A DNA stretch of 64,000 bases, from positions 46,164 to 110,163 of the forward strand of contig NZ_BMEC01000017.1 of the NCBI RefSeq assembly GCF_014636295.1. Reading direction: 5' to 3'. Positions 9,574 to 19,214 of this stretch are shown here, piece after piece. The first letter of the stretch is position 1. Each line of letters starts with the position of its first letter. Source of the stretch: Marivirga lumbricoides. Lineage in GTDB: Bacteria; Bacteroidota; Bacteroidia; Cytophagales; Cyclobacteriaceae. The translations under genes and the position numbers were made by a program. The notes below the pieces were generated by a model. That model was given only the letters and a program-made list of their open reading frames with translations. It made no database searches and was not told the DNA's origin.

Positions 9574-10023
9574 ATGAAATTAGAAGAAGAAATTAAACAA
9601 TTTAAGTTTGAAAATGAGAAGCAAAAAGCCATTCTCAATATTATATATACTGCTAACTGGATTTCTTCCATACAACATAAAATATTTAAAAAACATAAAA
9701 TAACAGCACCACAGTATAACGTTTTACGCATACTACGAGGTAAATATCCTGACCCTCTTACCGTATCATCCATTCAGGAAAGAATGTTGGACAAGATGTC
9801 TAATGCATCTCGTTTAGTAGATAAACTGGTAGAAAAGAATTATGCTGAAAGATCAACTTGCTTATATGACAGGAGACAGGTGGATGTGGTAATCACTGAA
9901 AAAGGTCAAAAACTTTTGAAGCTCATTGAGCCTGAGTTAAATACTTTTCATGATGATAATATGATTTTATCAGAAAAAGATGCAGAACAGGTAAATTTGG
10001 CCTTAGATAAAATAAGAGGATAA
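9574..10023 (+). CDS. MarR-family transcriptional regulator
   Basis: A 149-residue cytosolic repressor or activator with the winged-helix layout of MarR: an N-terminal dimerisation helix, a recognition helix region near KMSNASRLVDKLVEKNYAER (residues about 72-91) and a wing (YDRRQVDVVITEKGQKLL). It sits 44 bp upstream of a DoxX-like gene. MarR proteins in this arrangement often control the neighbouring gene. A TTACAT/ATGTAA pair around 9435-9465 could be an operator but is weak. Confidence 0.9.
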   Translation: MKLEEEIKQFKFENEKQKAILNIIYTANWISSIQHKIFKKHKITAPQYNVLRILRGKYPDPLTVSSIQERMLDKMSNASRLVDKLVEKNYAERSTCLYDRRQVDVVITEKGQKLLKLIEPELNTFHDDNMILSEKDAEQVNLALDKIRG

Positions 10024-10027
10024 AATT

Positions 10028-10059
10028 TATTATATTGGGTTTATTTAGCCAATATAATA
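10028..10059 (+). promoter_or_regulatory. 11-bp inverted repeat between marR and doxX
   Basis: TATTATATTGG (10028-10038) and CCAATATAATA (10049-10059) are perfect inverted copies with a 10-nt loop, followed by TTTTT. It could be a weak intrinsic terminator or attenuator of the marR message, or an operator for the MarR protein. Only two pairs are G-C, so as a terminator it would leak. Confidence 0.5.
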
Positions 10060-10067
10060 TTTTTATC

Positions 10068-10421
10068 ATGAATATTTTACAAGAAACAGGCAGGATTTTA
10101 TTTGCCTTGCCAATGGTTATTTTCGGGGTATTTCATTTTGTAAACACCAGAAGCTTGCAAAATGTGGTACCCTCTTTTATTCCAGGAGATACCTTTTGGG
10201 TATACCTTACCGGAGCAGCTTTAATTGCTGCAGGAATTAGTATTTTAATTAAAAAGCAGGTTGCCATAGTTTGTAATCTACTTGCCATCATGCTACTAAC
10301 ATTTGTATTACTCATTCATTTACCTTCCTTTTTAAATGGTAATACAGACGTGCTTACGTCAGTACTTAAAGATACCTCCCTTGCCGGTGGAGCCTTTGTA
10401 TTAGGCAGAACTTTTAAATAA
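10068..10421 (+). CDS. DoxX-family membrane protein
   Basis: A 117-residue protein with four transmembrane helices, starting MNILQETGRILFALPMV. The first helix with FGVFHF and the overall spacing resemble DoxX/DoxD-like proteins, whose members have been linked to redox or oxidoreductase partners in membranes. The ATG at 10068 is preferred over an upstream TTG, which would place the hairpin inside the coding region. It follows a MarR gene and may be its target. Confidence 0.75.
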   Translation: MNILQETGRILFALPMVIFGVFHFVNTRSLQNVVPSFIPGDTFWVYLTGAALIAAGISILIKKQVAIVCNLLAIMLLTFVLLIHLPSFLNGNTDVLTSVLKDTSLAGGAFVLGRTFK

Positions 10422-10489
10422 ATTTTTTCCTATCAGACCATTCCTGAAAAAGATATATCTTAGCAATTCTATAATTGCTTAATTTGTAT

Positions 10490-11491
10490 ATGAAAAAGAT
10501 TCTCAAAAAGGTTGGTTTAATATTTGTATCCCTGGTCATTATCCTGATAGCTATATTTATAATGGGGCCTAAATTAAGACAACCTGTTTTTTCAAATGAG
10601 TTACCGCCTATTGATATTGAACTTAGTGAATTGAATAAGTATGTAGAAAGCAAAGAGGTGGTAAGTGGTGAAATCAAAACTGATAATGAGGCAAGATTAA
10701 TCTGGCATGATTCCTCGATGGAAATGACTGAATATGCGCTGGTGTATCTGCACGGATTTGGTGCCTCTTACAGAGAAGGCTACCCTGTTAATATGGCTCT
10801 TGCCGATAGTTTAAATGCTAATCAGTATTTAGCAAGGCTTGCAGGACATGGATTAGTAAAAGAAGATGCATTTGTAGGGTTAACCGCTGAGGCATATATG
10901 GCTTCTGCTTTTGAAGCTGTATCGATAGGAAAGAAATTAGGAAGAAAACTAATTCTTGTAGGTACTTCTACCGGTGCTTCTCAGGCTCTGTACATTGCAT
11001 CGCAATTTCCTGATGTTGTAGAAGCTTTAGTTTTATATTCCCCTTATATTGAGCTTGCTGATGTTGGTACACAAGGCCTGGTAAGAGGGCCATGGGCAGG
11101 TCAAATTATGGAATTTGTCTTTACGAAGGATGTCACTTATACAGAGCGTCCAGATTCAGTAGCAGCTTATTGGTCAACTTTTTATCATTACGATGCTTAT
11201 TATTCACTTTTTTCCATGATTAAAGCAACTATGAACACTCAAACTTATCAGAAAGTAAGTTGCCCGGTATTTTTAGGCTATTATTATAAAGACGAAGAAC
11301 ATCAGGATGATGTGGTTTCTGTAAAAGCAATGCATAAGATGTTTGAATCACTGGGCACTGAAAATAAAAAACAAATAGCCTTTCCCGAAGCAGGGGATCA
11401 CGTTATTGCTTCTTCACTTCGCTCTCATAGTTGGACGGCAGTGCAGGATAGTAGCTGGGCTTTCTTGGAGCAGAATTTATTACTTAATTGA
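10490..11491 (+). CDS. Membrane-anchored alpha/beta-hydrolase (carboxylesterase-like)
   Basis: A 333-residue hydrolase with an N-terminal signal anchor (KKVGLIFVSLVIILIAIFIM) and a serine-hydrolase core. HGFGAS forms the oxyanion hole, GTSTGAS is the nucleophile elbow, and EAGDHVI carries the likely catalytic His near the end. The ATG at 10490 is chosen over an upstream TTG. It resembles monoacylglycerol lipase/carboxylesterase-type enzymes facing the periplasm; substrate is unknown. Confidence 0.82.
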   Translation: MKKILKKVGLIFVSLVIILIAIFIMGPKLRQPVFSNELPPIDIELSELNKYVESKEVVSGEIKTDNEARLIWHDSSMEMTEYALVYLHGFGASYREGYPVNMALADSLNANQYLARLAGHGLVKEDAFVGLTAEAYMASAFEAVSIGKKLGRKLILVGTSTGASQALYIASQFPDVVEALVLYSPYIELADVGTQGLVRGPWAGQIMEFVFTKDVTYTERPDSVAAYWSTFYHYDAYYSLFSMIKATMNTQTYQKVSCPVFLGYYYKDEEHQDDVVSVKAMHKMFESLGTENKKQIAFPEAGDHVIASSLRSHSWTAVQDSSWAFLEQNLLLN

Positions 11492-11609
11492 GATTTTGTT
11501 AAATACTGCCTTCAAATTTACATTTTGAAGATATAAAAGTATAATCAAACAGTATTTTACTGATAATTAATTTCTTTTTACTACTTTAGGGATCAACTAT
11601 AACCTAAGT

Positions 11610-12671
11610 ATGAGATTTATAATTGTCCTAATAGGAGTAGTGCTGTTTGCTTGTACTCCTCACAAAGAAGAAAGCAATCCTGTTAATGATTTCCCGTCTA
11701 ATAGTAATGACCTTGCCACAAAAGTAGCTATAGATACAGCTGATTTACTTGATTTTCACTACCTAATAAATTCTGTAGGTAAAATACAGTCTCCGTCCTC
11801 TATTGTTATGAGGTGTGAGCGGGGCGGGATAGTTGAGAATGTTTTTGTTGAGATGGGAGATGCGGTTTCCAAAGGTCAAATTCTTCTGAAACTTAATAAT
11901 GAGAACTTACTCCTGGAACGGGAAAAAGCAGAGTTGAAATTAAATCAGGCGGAGCTTGAATTTGATAACGTTTTGCTTGGGTTTCCTTCTTTAACATCCA
12001 AACAAAAATTGAAACAAGATTCACTCATGGTAAGGCTTCGTTTAGGCAGTGGGCTGAGAGAGGCAGAATTAGCATTAAAAGAAATCAATCTTAAAATTAA
12101 AGATAGTGAAATAAGGGCACCATTTTCCGGTATTATATATGACAGGAAAATTAGCAATGGTTCGTATGTTAATTCAGGAGATGAATTGTTAAGTATTTAC
12201 CAAAAGTCTCCTTTACTCTTAATTGTTACTTTGTTAGAAAATGAGGCGCTTTTGCTTTCAAAAGGTATAAAGGTTGAAGTTAAGCCTACCGGTTTTGCGC
12301 ATCAAAAAGTTCAGTATGGCTATATCAACTATATTAATCCAAATGTTAATGAGAAAGGCCTTGTAGAAGTTGGGATAATTCTTCCATCTCCAGGGAAAGA
12401 GCTCATATTAGGTATGAATGCGGAGGCAACTATAAAGGTGCCAAATGGTAAAAGGCTGTTAGTTCCTAAGAATGCTGTTGTTATCCGTTCAGGAAAAGAA
12501 GTGGTTTTTACGCTTGAAGAAGGCTTAGCTAAATGGAATTACGTTCAGACGGGTGTTGATAATGGAGTTAAACTAGAAATACTGGAGGGGATTTCCCCTA
12601 AAAGTGTAGTGATCACTTCTAATAATCTTCAGTTGGCTCATGATGCACCTGTTGAAGTAGAAAAACCATGA
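11610..12671 (+). CDS. RND efflux periplasmic adaptor (membrane fusion) lipoprotein
   Basis: A 353-residue adaptor that should bridge an inner-membrane RND pump to an outer-membrane channel. A lipoprotein signal ends at LFAC (Cys 15). It has a biotinyl/lipoyl-like half motif (GGIVENVFVEMGDAVSKGQ), a helical hairpin (about residues 90-150), a second lipoyl half (IRAPFSGIIYDRKISNGSYV) and a C-terminal beta-barrel and membrane-proximal domain. It overlaps the first permease by ATGA (12668), so it is translationally coupled to it. No TolC-type channel gene is nearby. Confidence 0.92.
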   Translation: MRFIIVLIGVVLFACTPHKEESNPVNDFPSNSNDLATKVAIDTADLLDFHYLINSVGKIQSPSSIVMRCERGGIVENVFVEMGDAVSKGQILLKLNNENLLLEREKAELKLNQAELEFDNVLLGFPSLTSKQKLKQDSLMVRLRLGSGLREAELALKEINLKIKDSEIRAPFSGIIYDRKISNGSYVNSGDELLSIYQKSPLLLIVTLLENEALLLSKGIKVEVKPTGFAHQKVQYGYINYINPNVNEKGLVEVGIILPSPGKELILGMNAEATIKVPNGKRLLVPKNAVVIRSGKEVVFTLEEGLAKWNYVQTGVDNGVKLEILEGISPKSVVITSNNLQLAHDAPVEVEKP

Positions 12672-15600
12672 CTAGTTATATTATTTCCAGGCCGATTGCA
12701 GTAATTATGAGTTTTACTGCACTAATAATCTTCAGCGTAATAGCTTACCTGAAATTACCTGTCTCTTTATTGCCTGACATTGATGTACCTGAGCTTGCTG
12801 TAAGGGTTGATTATCCTAATACCTCTCCGGAAGCCATTGAAGCGAATGTGTTAGCGCCAATAAGACAAAGCTTAGCCACTATGCAAGATATCAGAAAGAT
12901 TGAATCAGTAGCTTCTAATGAAGCTGGCATGGTGAAAATAAGTTTTGAATATGGTGCCAGAATGGATTTAGCTTATGTAGAAGCCAATGAGAAAATTGAT
13001 CGACTCATGGACCAGTTTCCGCGTGAGATGGAAAGACCGCAAGTGCTTAGGGTTAATTCAACAGACATACCTGTTGTAAGGGTACATGTAACCCCTACTA
13101 ACAATAGAGATTTATTGGAGGCCTCCAAATTAACAGAAAATGTGCTTAGGAAGCGTCTTGAGCAGATTGAAGGGCTTTCGCTCGTGGATATCAATGGGTT
13201 AGTTTTTGAGGAAATTCAAATAGAGCCAAATAGTGAGAGAATGCGTATTTATGCAATTACTGAAGATGATATTCTTCAAAGCATACAAAATGCTAATCAA
13301 GAATTAGGAGGTATCCAGGTAAAAGATGGTCAGTATCAGTATTTTTTGCGTATGGCTAGTAGGTTGGTAGATACTGAAAGTATTGAAAGTATACCTATAA
13401 TTAAGGATGGAGATTATATAGAGCTAAAAGAAATAGCCTCTGTTAGGTTTGCTAGTAAGAAAGAGAGTGGAAGTCATCTCTTAAATGGGAATAGTTCTAT
13501 TGTTTTAAATCTACATAAAAAAAGTAGTACTGATATGACTTTGCTATTGCCAAAAGTAAAAGAGACATTATCAGTTTTTGAAAAAGATTACCCAAACATC
13601 AGTTTTACTACAACCCAGGATCAATCTATTTTTCTTAAGGCAGGAATAAATAACCTATTAAGTAGTTTGTTTTTTGGAGGATTTTTTGCCTTTGCTGTTC
13701 TATTTATTTTTATGGGGAATCCAAAGCTTCCTCTTATCATGGGAATCAGCCTACCATGCTCACTTACCATATCTTTCTTATTCTTTTATTTTTTTGGGTT
13801 GTCAATTAATATAATTTCTTTAAGTGGATTGGCTTTAGGTTTAGGTATGCTAATAGATAATGCTATTATTGTACTAGAGAATATTCATAGAAAGAGAGAA
13901 GAGGGAAAAGAGCTTATAGTGGCTTGTACAGAGGGTGTATCTGAGGTGAAAGGTGCTTTAGTAAGCTCTGTTCTTACTACTTTGGCAGTTTTTGTTCCTC
14001 TAATATTTTTAAATGGCATCAGTGGAGTCCTCTTTTACGATCAGGCATTATCAGTTGCTATCATTCTTACAGTTTCATTAGGCGTAGCTTTCATATTACT
14101 TCCGTTACTATACAAGCTTTTTTTTTCTAATTTCCAGGTTAAGGGCCAGACTGATTCGCTTTTTTTTAAAATATTAGTTAATAAATTTAATAAAATTCAC
14201 AAGGCCGTTTTTAGCAAACCACTTATAGCCTTTTTTGTGATGCTTATTATATTACCCTTTGGTTACTTTGCTGCCATGCAATTACCAGTGCAAGGAATGC
14301 CAAGCATTAATAGAACTGACCTGATAGTAAAAATTAATTGGCAGGAACCTATAAGCCTTCAGGAAAATATAAGAAGAACGCAACAAATCATAGGTAACCC
14401 AAAGGATGGTTTATTAGAGAGCGATGCTGATATAGGTATTGCAGACTATTTACTTCAGATTTCTAATGCTAGTATTCAGGAAACAGTTGCCTATCTCAAT
14501 TTTAATAGTACTCAATCCAGGAATAAAAATATTCTTAGCATAAAGAAAGAAATCGACTCTAAATACCCTAAAGCAAATGTTAATATTGAAGAGGCTCCTA
14601 ATGCATTTGAATTACTATTTTCTACCAGTAACCCTTATATAAATATAAAATGGCGCTTGCCCTCTTCTGCAAAAGAAAATCTCAATGACTCTTTGCAGCA
14701 AAGTTTTCCAGTGACAGGTTTTGAAGCAGGAAAATCTTTAGTAAAAGAGACCAACATAGTTATCAATATTTTAAATAATAAATTATTACAATATAATATT
14801 CCTCAAGAACTACTTTACAACAAATTACAATATATTCTGACTAATTACCCCGTTACTAATCTAAAATCATTTAGCAAAGTTACCCCCATTGTATTGATGG
14901 AGTCCCATGATCGGACCCTTTCTCAATTAATAGCAAACAACATAATAACAACTTCCTCCGGTGTCAATTATCCTCTGAGTACTTTTGTTAAAATTGATTA
15001 TGCACAAAGACCTAAGCATATTTTAGCTGATGCCTCAGGTATTTACTATAATATGATCTACAATCCATCCAATAAGGAAGAAAATCTTGAACAAAACCCA
15101 ACCTTTCAACTAAGTAAAATTAGAAATTGGATTGTAGAGAATGGACTGCTGGCGGAAATAGAGGGGGAATATTTCTCCAATCAAAAAAACTTGCAGGATT
15201 TATTATTTATCTTACTAATTTCTATAGCCCTTTTGTATTTTATTCTCGCTGCTCAATTTGAAAGCTTTTGGCAGCCATTGATTGTGATATTTTCTTTACC
15301 TTTTGGTATAGCAGGGGCTATTCTGTTTTTGTGGATAGGAGGAGCAACCCTAAATATAATGTCTGCAATAGGAATGGTAGTAATGTTGGGTATAATGGTA
15401 AATGATGCAATCTTAAAGATTGATACGATCAACAGAAACCTTAGTAGTGGTATTCAATCTAATGTTCAGTTAACTGAAGCCATACACCTGGCAGGAATAG
15501 TTAGGTTAAAGCCTATACTGATGACATCTATTACCACTATTTTAGCACTATGCCCTGTTTTAATAGCAGGCGGTTTAGGAGCAGAACTACAAACTCCATT

Positions 15601-15700
15601 AGTTTTAAGTGTAATGGGAGGGTTAATCGTAGGTACTGGCACCGCCCTGTTTTTAATACCACTTGTTTATTACATTGTCAAAAGAAAGTTTGTCCAATGA
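12668..15700 (+). CDS. RND efflux permease, first of a tandem pair
   Basis: A 1010-residue proton-driven multidrug-type RND transporter of the AcrB/HAE superfamily with the expected 12 helices and two large periplasmic loops. Helix 4 carries the conserved acidic motif GLGMLIDNAII (the Asp is the proton-relay residue), and helix 10 has GIMVNDAIL. The sequence IEANVLAPIRQSLATMQDI near residue 58 is the usual porter-domain start. It overlaps the adaptor upstream and the second permease downstream. Substrate cannot be inferred. Confidence 0.93.
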   Translation: MTSYIISRPIAVIMSFTALIIFSVIAYLKLPVSLLPDIDVPELAVRVDYPNTSPEAIEANVLAPIRQSLATMQDIRKIESVASNEAGMVKISFEYGARMDLAYVEANEKIDRLMDQFPREMERPQVLRVNSTDIPVVRVHVTPTNNRDLLEASKLTENVLRKRLEQIEGLSLVDINGLVFEEIQIEPNSERMRIYAITEDDILQSIQNANQELGGIQVKDGQYQYFLRMASRLVDTESIESIPIIKDGDYIELKEIASVRFASKKESGSHLLNGNSSIVLNLHKKSSTDMTLLLPKVKETLSVFEKDYPNISFTTTQDQSIFLKAGINNLLSSLFFGGFFAFAVLFIFMGNPKLPLIMGISLPCSLTISFLFFYFFGLSINIISLSGLALGLGMLIDNAIIVLENIHRKREEGKELIVACTEGVSEVKGALVSSVLTTLAVFVPLIFLNGISGVLFYDQALSVAIILTVSLGVAFILLPLLYKLFFSNFQVKGQTDSLFFKILVNKFNKIHKAVFSKPLIAFFVMLIILPFGYFAAMQLPVQGMPSINRTDLIVKINWQEPISLQENIRRTQQIIGNPKDGLLESDADIGIADYLLQISNASIQETVAYLNFNSTQSRNKNILSIKKEIDSKYPKANVNIEEAPNAFELLFSTSNPYINIKWRLPSSAKENLNDSLQQSFPVTGFEAGKSLVKETNIVINILNNKLLQYNIPQELLYNKLQYILTNYPVTNLKSFSKVTPIVLMESHDRTLSQLIANNIITTSSGVNYPLSTFVKIDYAQRPKHILADASGIYYNMIYNPSNKEENLEQNPTFQLSKIRNWIVENGLLAEIEGEYFSNQKNLQDLLFILLISIALLYFILAAQFESFWQPLIVIFSLPFGIAGAILFLWIGGATLNIMSAIGMVVMLGIMVNDAILKIDTINRNLSSGIQSNVQLTEAIHLAGIVRLKPILMTSITTILALCPVLIAGGLGAELQTPLVLSVMGGLIVGTGTALFLIPLVYYIVKRKFVQ

Positions 15701-18700
15701 TTTTACTCTTTTAAAAGTTAGTAAATTGTCTTCTTTCCGTTCTATCATAGCGTTCATTGTAATTAGCATTTTAGGAATTTCATTGATTCCTGAACTTAGT
15801 GTCAATTTAAACCCTGTGAAGGTTGATAATACCCTGCAAATAAGTTATTCAATTGCTGATGCGAGCCCTCAGGAAGTTGAAAGATTGGCGTCAGCTCCTA
15901 TTGAGAATGTAATGAGCCAATTACGCGATCTGGACAAAATAAGCTCTGTTTCAAGATATAATGGAGGCAATGTTTCTTTAGAATTTTCCAGGAATACTGA
16001 TATGGGATATAAACGCTTTGAAGTGGCAGCCTTGCTAAGACAACTCTATCCTCAGTTAGCTAAGCGTGTTTCATATCCTTTTATAAGTCCATTACAAGAT
16101 CAAAATCAGCAACAAGACTTATTGAGGTATACCTTAAGCGCACCTTTAGCAGCTTTTAAAATAGAGGAAGTATTAAAAGAATCAATTTTAAAAAAAATTC
16201 AAAGCACGGAAGGAGTTAAGGCTACCCCCATTTACGGAGCTACTCCACTTCAGGTGGGTATTTATTATAGCTCTACTAAATTAAGCTCTTATAGTTTTAC
16301 ACCTGCAGATTTAAAAAGAGCTTTAAGTAATGCTGGAGGGTTAAGATACCCTGGGCTGGCTAAGATGAACTCTCAGCAATTTTTGTCGATATTACTCGAT
16401 GGACGATTCAAAAATATACAACAGCTGGGGGAAATGTATGTAACCAATAGTGAGGGGAGAAGCATGCGTTTAAAAAATCTGGCGGAGATTATTCCAGAAG
16501 AACAAACTCCTCAGAGCTATTATAGAATTAACGCTAAAAACTTCGTTACACTGGCCATAGAAGCAAGAGAAGGTGTAAACAGACTTCAATTAGCTAGATT
16601 GCTAAAGAGTGAAATTAACTCTGCCACAGAGTTGCTTCCTTCGGGTTATGAATTACGACTTGTTTCTGATGATACAGAATTTATTGAAAAAGAACTTGAT
16701 AAACTTTACCAAAGATCGCTATTATCCATTCTTATTCTCATAGGCTTTATATTTTTGATTAATAGAGATTGGCGCTATTTGTTAGTTTTATTTAGTGGTA
16801 TTGTAGTGAACTGTTGCCTTGCGATCATAGGTATCTGGCTGTTTGATATTCAAATACATATCTATTCGTTAGCAGGCCTCACTATTTCTTTTGGCCTCAT
16901 TGTGGACAATGCCATAGTAATGATAGATCACATACATAAATATAAAAACAAGCATCTTTTTTTGGCATTATTTGCTGCATCTTTAACTACCATTGCAGCG
17001 TTACTGCTTGTTTTTTTACTTCCTGAAGATCAAAAAAATAATTTGATCGATTTCACCAAAATTGTCGCAGTTCTACTAGGTGTTTCTTTACTGGTAGCTT
17101 TATTTTTTACACCAGCTTTGTATCAGCTGTTATTTGAACAAAAAGCAGCTGGTTCAAAAAAGCAGTCCTATAAAGGGTTGCGTAGAAGAGTTAAGCTATT
17201 TAGAATTTATTATTTATTTATAGCTTGGAATGCTCATTATAGAAAATGGTGGTTTATAGCTTTTCTGCTAGCATTTGGATTGCCTGTTTTTTTGTTACCC
17301 AGCAAGTGGGAAGGGCAGGAGTGGTACAATAACACTATTGGATCAGATTTATATCAGGAAGATATTAGACCAATTAGTGACAAGCTATTGGGAGGAAGTT
17401 TGCGCTTATTCGTAAGGAATGTATACGAAAGATCCTCTTATAGAGAAAAAGAAAAGACCCGACTCTATGTAAATGCGCAGCTGCCTTATGGCAACACCCT
17501 GGAACAGATGAATGTTATTATTAAAGATTTTGAATCTTATCTTTTAGCTCAAAAAGGTATACAAACTTTCACTACTAATATACGATCTGGCCAATTTGCT
17601 TCCATAGAAATTGTTTTTGAAGAAGCGTATGAATTAGGAGGTTTGCCTTATCAATTAAAAGCACGGCTTTCTGCCAGAAGTACTAACTGGAGTGGAGTAA
17701 AGTGGAATATTTATGGAGTGGGGCAAGGTTTTTCTACAGGTTCCTCTGATCAAATTCCTTCTTTTAGAGTAGAAATGAAGGGGTACAACTACTTTGATTT
17801 AGAAAGAGAGGCAAAGAAATTGGCAGCTATGCTGTTAGAGCATCCCAGAATACAAGAAGTTAACACAAATGAAAGGCTTTCCTGGAATGATAAAAAAAGT
17901 GAGGAGTATGTACTTGTACCTGATGTTGCATTGTTGGCAAAAAAAGGAATTTCACTCTCAGATTTTGCTGACGGAATAAGGAGTGCAGCTAGAGCAGGCT
18001 CATTTAATAACTACTTCGAAATTGGAGGTCAATGGTGGCCAGTAAAAGTGCAGGAGACAACAGCAGGTAGATTTGATAAATATACCTTAGATAATAATAG
18101 TATCATGTATAGTGAGAAAAGAATTCCTGTTGCTGAGGTGAGTGAACTCTTTTTAGAAAGCACCAGCAATGCCATATATAAAGAAGACAGGAATTATATT
18201 AGATCAGTTTCTTTTGAATATTATGGTTCTGGCAGATTTGGAGATAAATACCTTAAAGAGGTTTTAGCAAAGTATGATAAAATGAAACCTTTAGGATACT
18301 CCGCTGCAAAAAAGACTTTTAGTTGGGGCTTTAATGAAGCTAAAAAGCAATATGGTTTATTGCTGATTTTGATTGTGGCTATCTTCTTTATCTGCTGCAT
18401 ATTGTTTGAAAGCTTTAGATTACCCTTTTTTATCCTGATTTTAATCCCTATTGCTTTTATAGGGCTCTTTCTAACTTTTGGTTGGTTTGAGTTTTACTTT
18501 GACCAGGGGGGGTATGCAGCTTTTATTATGTTAGGTGGACTCACTGTAAATGCTGGTATTTATATTTTATATGATTTTCAACACAGAAAAAGCCAAAATA
18601 ATAGAAATTTTATGAAAGCTGTGAGCTATAAAAGTATGCCAATCTTACTCACTATTTTCTCAACTTGCTTTGGGCTTGTTCCTTTTGTATTGGGCGGGCA

Positions 18701-18812
18701 AAATGAAGTGTTTTGGTTTTCTTTAGCTGTGGGGACAATCGGAGGACTAATAGTAAGCTTGCTAGGTGTGTTTTTTTTGCTTCCTCTAATGGCTTTTAAA
18801 ATCAAGAAATAG
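15690..18812 (+). CDS. RND efflux permease, second of a tandem pair
   Basis: An RND transporter paralogous in fold to the preceding gene, about 1040 residues. Helix 4 keeps the acidic relay motif (GLIVDNAIVMIDHIH), whereas helix 10 is divergent (GLTVNAGIYILYDF). No ATG is available near the expected N-terminus; the ATG at 15697 is out of frame and stops at once. The start is therefore a TTG at 15690 (or 15663 or 15726), within or just after the end of the first permease. Tandem permeases such as MdtB/MdtC form heteromeric pumps, and that is a reasonable inference here. Confidence 0.88.
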   Translation: MSNDFTLLKVSKLSSFRSIIAFIVISILGISLIPELSVNLNPVKVDNTLQISYSIADASPQEVERLASAPIENVMSQLRDLDKISSVSRYNGGNVSLEFSRNTDMGYKRFEVAALLRQLYPQLAKRVSYPFISPLQDQNQQQDLLRYTLSAPLAAFKIEEVLKESILKKIQSTEGVKATPIYGATPLQVGIYYSSTKLSSYSFTPADLKRALSNAGGLRYPGLAKMNSQQFLSILLDGRFKNIQQLGEMYVTNSEGRSMRLKNLAEIIPEEQTPQSYYRINAKNFVTLAIEAREGVNRLQLARLLKSEINSATELLPSGYELRLVSDDTEFIEKELDKLYQRSLLSILILIGFIFLINRDWRYLLVLFSGIVVNCCLAIIGIWLFDIQIHIYSLAGLTISFGLIVDNAIVMIDHIHKYKNKHLFLALFAASLTTIAALLLVFLLPEDQKNNLIDFTKIVAVLLGVSLLVALFFTPALYQLLFEQKAAGSKKQSYKGLRRRVKLFRIYYLFIAWNAHYRKWWFIAFLLAFGLPVFLLPSKWEGQEWYNNTIGSDLYQEDIRPISDKLLGGSLRLFVRNVYERSSYREKEKTRLYVNAQLPYGNTLEQMNVIIKDFESYLLAQKGIQTFTTNIRSGQFASIEIVFEEAYELGGLPYQLKARLSARSTNWSGVKWNIYGVGQGFSTGSSDQIPSFRVEMKGYNYFDLEREAKKLAAMLLEHPRIQEVNTNERLSWNDKKSEEYVLVPDVALLAKKGISLSDFADGIRSAARAGSFNNYFEIGGQWWPVKVQETTAGRFDKYTLDNNSIMYSEKRIPVAEVSELFLESTSNAIYKEDRNYIRSVSFEYYGSGRFGDKYLKEVLAKYDKMKPLGYSAAKKTFSWGFNEAKKQYGLLLILIVAIFFICCILFESFRLPFFILILIPIAFIGLFLTFGWFEFYFDQGGYAAFIMLGGLTVNAGIYILYDFQHRKSQNNRNFMKAVSYKSMPILLTIFSTCFGLVPFVLGGQNEVFWFSLAVGTIGGLIVSLLGVFFLLPLMAFKIKK

Positions 18813-18824
18813 AGTACTATAATA

Positions 18825-18836
18825 TTATCTAGATAA
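18825..18836 (+). promoter_or_regulatory. 12-bp palindrome TTATCTAGATAA
   Basis: A perfect palindrome in the 93-bp gap before the small HTH gene, 22 bp upstream of a much larger palindrome. It could be part of the same control region. It may also be chance in A/T-rich DNA. Confidence 0.3.
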
Positions 18837-18858
18837 ATGATTTCTTTTCTAAGAGTTA

Positions 18859-18895
18859 TTTAATATATTTATTAACTGTTAATAAATATATTAAA
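18859..18895 (+). promoter_or_regulatory. Perfect 37-bp palindrome, candidate operator of the HTH gene
   Basis: TTTAATATATTTATTAAC (18859-18876), one T, then GTTAATAAATATATTAAA (18878-18895): 18-bp arms without a mismatch, ending 10 bp before the ATG at 18906. It is neither in a coding region nor followed by a T-run, so a terminator is unlikely. A binding site for a dimeric regulator, probably autoregulation by the HTH protein, is the simplest reading; a stem in the mRNA leader that masks the start region is the alternative. Confidence 0.6.
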
Positions 18896-18905
18896 CCATA
18901 ACCTT

Positions 18906-19202
18906 ATGAGTGGACTTAAGCATTTTGAGAGATACCTTTTTATTAATGAATTAATTACGAAGGAGCGAACCGGTCAACCTGCTATACTTGCAAAAAAACT
19001 GAATATTTCTGAAAGGCAAGTTTACCGAATCATTGAAGATTTAAAGCTCCACTATCAAGATCAATATACTATTGAGTTTGTGCCTCAAAAGAAAAGCTAT
19101 GTTTTTATTAATAATTCCGAAACTGACAAGAAATGTCAGGGAGAACTCATTAATTTGAAAATGAACGATGCGCAAAGTTCAATTAATAAATTTCAAACTT
19201 AA
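18906..19202 (+). CDS. Small HTH regulator (HTH_11/DeoR-like domain)
   Basis: A 98-residue protein whose first 65 residues form a winged helix-turn-helix: ILAKKLNISERQVYRIIEDL (about residues 27-46) is the HTH, followed by a short wing. The last 30 residues are polar and unrecognised. It precedes a secreted Cys-rich peptide gene by 12 bp. The same kind of small HTH (ELSNKLNISRRTLFLYLETF) precedes the second peptide locus at 25303, suggesting a dedicated regulator class for secreted-peptide genes. Confidence 0.75.
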   Translation: MSGLKHFERYLFINELITKERTGQPAILAKKLNISERQVYRIIEDLKLHYQDQYTIEFVPQKKSYVFINNSETDKKCQGELINLKMNDAQSSINKFQT

Positions 19203-19214
19203 TATTTTCAAATT

